Shown here: positions 49,101 through 58,100 of the stretch, piece after piece | Layout: each line of letters starts with the position of its first letter | Numbering within the stretch: the first letter of the stretch is position 1 | The notes under the pieces: generated by a model | The model's database searches: none | What the model saw: the letters and a program-made list of their open reading frames with translations, nothing else | What the model was told of the DNA's origin: nothing | NCBI GenBank assembly: GCA_963693305.1 | Contig: OY855903.1 | Coordinates: 57,951,850-58,015,849, forward strand | DNA length: 64,000 nucleotides | Direction of reading: 5' to 3' | From: Meandrina meandrites | Taxonomy: Eukaryota > Cnidaria > Anthozoa > Scleractinia > Meandrinidae | Program-made: the position numbers and the translations under genes

Positions 49101-52100
49101 TCAGTTTCTTTGTGTGTGGTCGCGTTAATAAGCAAGTATTAAGTAACCTTAAATTACATGTATGGCATTACCTAAGTTCAGTAAACGTGTACAGCAAAAT
49201 CAGTCAGTGTATGTCTTTACCTTTATGAATTAATTTGTTTAAGTAACTTAGTAAAAGTATGTTGTAACTTTCCTAGACGTGCCATATGAGGTGACAGTGT
49301 ACACGAGCGACATGATGGGAGCTGGCACCTCAGCGCATGTGTACATTGTGTTGTACGGCTCCGATGGTTGCACTGAAGAAGTGTTGTTAGCAGACACGTC
49401 AAAGAAGCAAAAGGATTCCTTCAAGAGAGGCTCTGTTGACCAGTTCGTCAAGGAGGTGTGGTCTTTTGTTAGTAAAACTCTTCAGTTCCATCAAGGTTGC
49501 CTGTTGTGTTACAAGATCAAAGTAGAAACGGACAGCAAACCGAATCTTTGTACTGAATCCTAGTGAATATTGTGGGCTCGACATCAGAGCCAACGGTTTT
49601 CGTAAGATACTTTGCGAAGCAATAAGAGACGTATCGTTTCCCTCTTTCTCGTTTACGCTTTCAAGGGGGCAGAAGTTTTTCGTGTTTTTTCACGCCTTTT
49701 TACGGGGTTCGAACTAACTGTATTTGTACCTGCTTACAGCGTTTCTACGAGTTAAAGGAATTAATAACTTCGAGATACCCTGATACCCTTGCTTGCTCAC
49801 GTAAATTATTTCATTTACTTATCGAATTGTCGCTTTCTCAGCTTGATAATGTCGGTGATGTGATCGAAAAGATCAGAATCGGGCACGACAACAAAGGTAT
49901 GACACCTGGCTGGCATCTCGACCGGGTGGAGGTAAGGCGCTTGAAAGAAGACGGCGAGACCTCCACAACGTACACCTTCCCCTGCAAGCGCTGGCTGGCG
50001 AAGGATGAAGACGATGGGTCGGTTGTACGAGAGCTGATCCCTAGCAAGGTGATAGAGGAATCAGTGACGGAAGATGGAGAGTTTAAAACTAAAGAACTCG
50101 CTCAGGAAACACTTGAACGTAAGTGTGCTTTAGTGGGCGTCAAAACGCAAATTCGCCGCACAGAGCTCTGCATAATCAGGGTTGCCACAGTCAGGGAATG
50201 GCCAGGAAAAATAAGAATTCATCAGATCAGGGAAAAGTCAGGGAATTTTATTTTGGTTCAGAGAAAATCTCAGCGATGTGTTTTGTTTTGGAGACGGAGG
50301 CTATAATGCGCTACTACATCTGGCATTTTGTATTTTTTGTTGTTGGGGGGGAGGTCAGGGAAACTTTATTTATCAGAGAAAAGTCAGGGAATTTGGAAAA
50401 CTGATTTCTTTAGCAACTATGATAGAATAATTTGTTTTAAATGATGTTTTAAATGTTTTAAACGTTCTGCCGGATCACTTTTTTAGTTCTTATTACCTAC
50501 ATGTTAATTATGCTTGATATTGTCAGGAGAATTTACATCCTGATCACTTTTGGTCCGCAAAGGTCGAGGATGGCAAAATGTTACTCAATATTTCTAGATG
50601 TAGTTCATTTTAAGAATTAACAGGGGAATTTCATTTGCAGTGCGAAAGTACAAAGTCCACGTCTTTACCGGTGACGTCAAAGGCGCGGGAACAGATGCTA
50701 ACGTGTTCATTACCATATATGGAGAATACGGAGACACGGGCGAGAGACAACTTGGCAAGTCAGAAACATACAGTAACAAGTTTGAAAGAGGAAATGTGAG
50801 TGTTGATCTACGTTTCTGTGTTTAGTATACTAAAGCTGCAAATCCGAGCGATATAAGGAACATTTGTAAATAGCCTGTGAAGCAGTCGTTTCCTTCTGAG
50901 AACGTGAAAAGTGCGTTTTCTCCGTCACTTGGATACCCTCATACACATCCTTGTGCTCTTGGAATGGAAAGTACTGCTATGCGGGCTGGAGTTTGAAGAA
51001 AGCGTACTTCTGTGATTCCACTTCTTATGCTAACTTGAATGGACACTGTCACGAGCATTACCTGGAAAAGCCAAACGATACATTTATAATGGAAACCTAA
51101 AAATAATTGGTTTAGTTTTATTAAAAAATACTGTACTAATGCACTTGAACTATTAAATGAGTGGCATCACGAGTTACGCGTGCGTGAGGATTTTTAATCT
51201 CAAAGTCTCGGGAGGAGTTTTTTTCAAATTCTGCCTTTCTGTCTTAGAAAAGATCGTTGAAGACTATTTACAATTAACTCTGCCTTTAACTAACCCACCC
51301 TTCAATTAAACCTTCCTTCTAAAAGCACCGTTTTTACCAAAAATGCAGTAATATCCCTTTAAATCCCGCCTTAGTTTTTTCCGATAGGAATGTTTCAAAA
51401 CACGCTTCTTATGCGAGACTCTTCTAAAAGTTGCTTTCTATTTTATTTTACAGGAAGATATTTTTACTCTAGAAGCAGCTGAACTTGGAAACATTTTCAA
51501 GGTTAAGCTTCGCCATGACAACTCCAATTTTAGTCCTTCTTGGTTTGTGGATCGTGTGGAAGTGCGAGATGTGGAAACCGACAAGCTTTATCCATTCGTC
51601 TGTGAGAGATGGCTATCTAAGAAGAAAGAAGAAGGAAAAATTCAACGTACACTTTATGTAAAAGGCTTTGAGGTATACCCACTAAATGAACAACTTCTCT
51701 AAATGTATTAGAAAGAGAGAAACTTTATAATGCGCGAATGAAAAATAATTGGTTCACTAGCGAAATTCTCGTTTCTGCTTGGTTCGCACCCGCCCCTATT
51801 AACTTATGGAATATATCATTTACTTCCTAACTTATTAACTAAACGAGATTATCACAGACTTCCTTCCATACTCCAATACGATTAATTGTTAATTGCAGGT
51901 TTGCTGAGATTGTCGACACGCTCTGTACGGTGTTTCTTGCAAAAATACATACACCCGTGGCATTTATCTTGATTGTTGAAAACCAGTTCACCAGACCTGC
52001 CTTCTAAATCCACTGGGTCGGGTGTCTAACTTATCGTCTACACTTTTTACTCGACAACACTCATTTTACAATTAGCGTTTCATCATTAACAAATGTATGC

Positions 52101-55100
52101 TTAAAGCTAATGTCACTCATTGCCTTGCCTTTTTTCTTCAGGGTGAACGCTCTACTCTGGGCGCCATGAGCCTGGGGTCTTTGAGCCAAAGCAGCAACCT
52201 CAGTCCACGAAGAAGCAGTCGTAGCAGTCTCGGAGGCAGTCGGAGCTCGTTACGTCGAAGCAACGAAAATTTACCGGCAGCGAGCCGAAGTGCGACTGCC
52301 GATGCTATTTTTATGGAGGAATTTGGTAAAGGCCGGAAGGAAGCAGCGGCTCCACGTGAAGGTAACAAACAAACTCGAAAGGAATTCTCCTTGCTGATTC
52401 CCAAACATTTCTTTAAAGTCAGTTGTGAGAATTAAGTTTTACATCAAGATAATATCCCGTAGTCGATAACTGTCTTGATTCTCATCACCTGTCTGTTTGA
52501 CAATGTATTGTTGTTGTAAGGAGAAATTGGAAATTAATCATCAGTGAGCTTGTAATTCTAGGTGTCCTCTAGTCTAGCAGTTCATATTGTTTTTAGGTCT
52601 CGGGGCGTTGTTCTTGTTTGTCGTATTATCTCGAAGGGTGGCGAGCTTACCCCTTGATTTATCCGTAGCAGAAAGCATGCAAAATAAAATGAAGTTATAG
52701 TTTCATTTCTGTCTTCTTCTGTGAACTCTAAAGAACGTTCGTTTCTTCATCTTGTTTTTTTTTTGTCACAGCTATTGCGTATACCATCCGCGTGACCACA
52801 GGCGACCAATCAGATGCGGGTACTCAAGCGCAGGCGCACATAGTGCTTATCGGGAGCGAAGCAGCAACTGAAAAGATCCCCCTAGTGCTTATTCAGAGAG
52901 AAGGTTTCTCTCCAGGCCTAACGGAAACGTTTTCAGTGGAAGCTGCAGATGTCGGCGAAGTGAAGAAAGTCGAGCTGTCTCACAATGGTTATGGCGCGGA
53001 TAGTGGCTGGCTCGTGAAGGAGGTTGAGGTGGATGTACCTACGAGTGGTAAAAAGTATTTCTTCCCTTGCAACAGATGGCTGTCACAGAACAATGAAGAT
53101 GGAAAGGTGGTCCGCGTGTTGTCTGCGTCGGACGATCAGCTTGTCACCTACAAACCACGTAAGATATTTGCCATGTAATTAATGTTCTCGAAAGTAAACA
53201 CTTAGATAATCAGGAAACCAATCACTGTGGTTGCAAAGGCGTAATGATGCGATCAACAATCGAAGGGAATATAACTTGCGCTGGTCATGATTACTTTAAA
53301 TTTGCTTTTGTATTTGATTGGCTGAGAAACCGAGTAAGCGCTAAAAACATCATTACTTGCCAAACTAATATGAATTAGTGTTCTTTTTCTTACATAATGT
53401 CCTGCATACTGCAAAGATAACTTTTACCGACCGTTCATTTGTTCAAAATTGACAAGTACAACAGCTATCTACAAATTAGGAGGGAACGACTGCTGAGGAC
53501 CACAAGATTACGATTTAAACAAAACTTATTGAAACTCAAGGCTTTCAATTTTAACTTCGAACTTCAAAATTGTGCACGAATCTTTCCTCCAACAATATTT
53601 GCAAGACTTAATGATAGAGCAAGATACATAAACTATTTTTCTATATATTACAGTATCAAGGAGAAACGCTTTTCCTTTCCATAGCTAATGTTTTGGTATC
53701 GGTATTTGCTTTGGAAAAATTAATGCGAAAAAATGCTCGATCTTCTTTCGCTTTACAGATGCTCCGTACGAGATCACCGTGTACACGGGTGACGTAAAAT
53801 CAGCAGGAACAGACTCGGCCATCTCCATGACAATGTTCGGCTCTGAAGGTACAACTCCAGAGTTTGTGCTCGATAAAGATGAGTCTCGCTTTGAGCGCGG
53901 CGGTGTTGATCTGATAAGAATGGATCTGGATGATGTGGGAAAACTGCTGAAGGTCAGGATCGCAGTCGACGGCAAAGGAACGCGTCCTGATTGGTTCCTG
54001 GAAAAGGTATTGTATTTTATAGTTTGCTGTGAGCTAAATTTCGCGTTTAAAGTGAAAAAAAGTAGAGTTTGGATGTTTTGAACATCTTCTGGAACACAAA
54101 AAATGGGAAGCAGGTAAAGGACAATTTATGATTTAGTATTAAACAGGCGTATGGATGTTTAGTTTTGAAATTTTAAACACGACAATCAATGATAAACCCC
54201 AAGTTAATGACATTAGGAATTTTGTGAATAGAATGAGAAACGGGCAGGTCATAGCTTGAGCAAGAATTATAGCCATCAGGGGCATTAGCAACTACACAGT
54301 GGATGCCAAGAGAACAGAAAAAATTCCTAGGTTGAACGAAAGCAAGGTAGAAAGTAATGTATCAAACACGAGAGAGAGTGTTTCATCACATTTTTAAACA
54401 CCGAGAAGATTGTTGAAAATACTACGCGCAGTGGAGTATTTTTGACGAACTTCGAGGTGTTTGGAAATGTGATGAAACACTCTCTCTAGTGTTTGATATA
54501 TCTTCTCAATCGAAAATAAAACTTCCAAGTAAACGGCAAAATAAAATTGGAAAAAATGTATGCTAATTAAGATCGGATTTCTAAACTAGTTCTGAGTTCC
54601 TTTGTTTTAACTACATGGATTATTAATGAGTTTGAGAAGTTATGTTAGCATACATACAGGACCTACATGGATAAAGAGAATTCAAGCAGTAGGGGAATGA
54701 CAGAGGGTAACATCCTACCGGAGTAACCATAATTAATAGTTATTATATTATTGCTTTCAACAGATGATCATAAGAAATATGGAGACGCATTGTGTGAGTG
54801 TGTTTAAATCCAATCAGTGGTTTTCCAAAACAGGAGATGGCAAGCTAGTCCAGGAAATACCAGCTGAAGTTGATGGTGAAGAAGTGTTAACCCGTAAGTT
54901 TTGTCATGCTCTGCCAATTAACATGAGGGAAAAATGTTCTTCCAACGAGACTGCAAAATAACAATTAAAATAACACGGAAATTAGAAAAAACATTGTTAA
55001 CTGAGGAATAAAACGTTTTTGAAGTACAACAAACTAAGAGTTTTAATATTTCTTCTACTTTTTCTTCTCACAAAATCTTGACTTTGATCCATGCCAGCCA

Positions 55101-58100
55101 GATTCACTTAAAGAATATCCGAGTTACTTATTCGACAAATTCGCACGATGCCCATATATAGTCTGAAAGTCGTGGCTATCCGCCAGCCGTACATAACTGA
55201 TATCCTGTGTTATTATTCAACAAATTCTCGCGATGCCCATATATGGTCAGAAAGTCATTGTTATCCGTCATCCGTACATATCAGATATCCTGCGATATAC
55301 GTAGGTTGCCAAGATTCGTTTGAAATTTTGCAAAACGCTGCACAACCAAAGTTTTTCTCGTTGACAATTTGTTGAATAATAAAACAATTATCCTGTTCAA
55401 TCTTGCGGATAATCGTCTGACTTAGTCCACTCGGCCTACGGTCTCGTCGGCTAAGTATCGGGCGATATTCCGCGCGATTTAGCAGGATAATTGTTGAATA
55501 TACGTAGGTTGCCAAGATTCGGCCGAAGCATTTTCTAGTATAGCTGTAACTGCGTTTGGCTTACAATTTGTTTAATACTAAAACAATTTTCTTGCTCAAT
55601 CTTGCGGAATATTCAGAATATCGTCTGATTTTAGCCAACCCGGCCTGCCGGCGGCCTCGTCGACTAAGTATCAGGCGATATTCCGCGGGATTTCGCCTAA
55701 AAGTTGTTATATATTCTTGTTTTGCCAAATATAGTAGTACAAGTAAATAGGAATACAACGCGTATAGGCCGTTTTTAAATGCTGTCACCCAATGTCACGC
55801 AATGTGTGGTGCGTCTGTGTCGGAAGCTAAATATCATCATTTTACTGTCACGTCTGTAAACAGGGACTTCATACAAGGTGAACGTGAAGACAGGTGATGT
55901 AATGGGGGCCGGAACGGATGCAAATGTGTGCATGATTATTTTTGGTGAAAACGGTGACAGTGGCGAGCTGGCGCTGAAGAACTCAGAAACTTACAAAGAC
56001 AAGTTTGAAAGGAACCACACTGATGTGTTCTGTTTCAAGAACTTGTTAAGTTTAGGTAAGTAACAAAGGAAACTAGTTACTAAAGAAAGATACCGCCTCA
56101 GGCAAAATTTGGCATTTGTTCTCCATGTAACAACAACAACAACAACAACAACTTTATTGCACCCTTAATTAATTTAAATTACAATACAGACAAGAATTAA
56201 AATAAAATAAAGTGCATGCCTGCCCAAAATAACCATCATTGGCTAATAAGGTTGGGCAGACATCCTTAGTGCTTATAACAAAAGTTTTTAAAGGGGTCAG
56301 GTGTACTAAAGATTTAGTTAACAAATACACAAACACACAAACACACAAACATAATATAAGTTTACTTAAGAACTTTAGTGAAAAAAGGTGGAGAATAAAG
56401 TATATGGACAGATTAACTAGCAGAAGGAAGGAATTTAAAATTAGACTTATAAGTTGAACTGTAGATACAGTTCACATGACTGGATTATTTCATCCCCTAT
56501 TTCTATTCAAATCAAGCTATCGTAGATCATAAAATGGAATGGAATTTAGAAGTAATGTTCTGAAACATTATAGAAGCTCTAGGTCCTAATTTGCTTTCCT
56601 GTGGGGCTGACATAAACCAGCTATACGTCTACTTTATCGTTTGAAGAAGAAAGTCATACCGGTACCTTGGCTATTCTTTACCTTTTAAAAGTCAATGACG
56701 TACACGTAACATTTGTAATGATACAGTAAACGTCGTGTATTTTTCTTTATTAAAGTGTCTCTTGTAATTTGTTACATGCTGTCTCTTCAGGTGAACTTAC
56801 CAAAGTCCGCATTTGGCATGACAATAAATTCCTCGCGGCAAACTGGTTTCTTGAAAGTGTGGAAATCATCAACGAGTCTAACGACGAAAAGTATCTGTTT
56901 CCCTGCAACCGGTGGCTGGCTAAGGACAAAGATGATGGCAGTCTGATACGAGAGCTGACTTGTGCAAACCCCAAGAAGAGTAATGACTCACGGTCACCCA
57001 TAAGTAAGTAACCAGTTGAAGGGCGCGCCTTCATCATAGGAAAATCAACAACAATGATTTGGTTTTGTAAATTAGTGCTCGACAGACAGGAACCTCTTAA
57101 ACATGACCTGAGTTTTGGAAAATGAATATTGCAACGTGAAACTTCCAACTATAATTATTACTAGAAATTGCTCTCTTTGTATCTATAGAAAGTTCAGTTA
57201 GCATATACCTGTTACAGTTCTCGTGTAACCTCGAAAAATAATTTTCGCTTTGAAATCCAAAGCAATTTTAGGATTGGCCTCTTCAGCCCAACAGGTGTTG
57301 CTTTACAAACGTCTTATCACAGTTTGGTGCATTCCATTGTTTGTTGATACATAGAGAGCCATATTATTCAAGGCAGTTCGCAATTACCAGATGCATAGTG
57401 CTTTGTCTTGCCACTTTGGATTTCATGCTCACAATGTACAGTGTACGGAATTGTTTACTGCACATTTATGCCCTTCGGACGAGCAGTGACATTTCGAACC
57501 CTGCCTAATGTAAAATTGTGTACGATTCCTTTTTTATATTTTTGACAGCTTTCGAACTGACTTTCCTCACAAGTGACAAGCAACACGCTGGAACAACGCA
57601 AAACGCGTGGATCATACTTGAAGGAGAAGAACGAAAATCTCAGGAATATCAGATAGAAAACAGCCCCAAGAACAAAGTTCTGCGTCGAGGGCAAACCGAC
57701 AGTTTTAAATTTGTGACTAAAAATTTGGGAAGTCTTACTCACGTTACAGTAGGACACCGCAGAAGAGAAGGATCCGCGGTCAAGGGGAGTGGGAAGGAGA
57801 CTGGTTGGTTCTTACATGAAGTGATTGTTTCTCAAGTTCAGACTGGAGAAAAGTAAGCTTACTATACTGCTATACTATTTGCACTATTTGAATGCAGGGG
57901 TTGTCACGCAACTGAAGTAACCGAACTGGCTTTAAATCAAAGGAAACCTTAATCTTAACAAGTAATCGTTTACTAATGTAGTAAAATACCGAAGAGGTTA
58001 TTGTTTTGGAGACAGGTGCGTGACATGCTGGCGTGACGTGTGATTAGCACGCGTAATTTCGTGTGCACAGTTACGCCATGAAACGTGTTTTCTGCCTTGA

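Noticed and set aside
53439..53684. 81-codon plus ORF in LOXHD1 intron 37
   Set aside because: No motif; the exon 37 donor and exon 38 acceptor join in phase without it.
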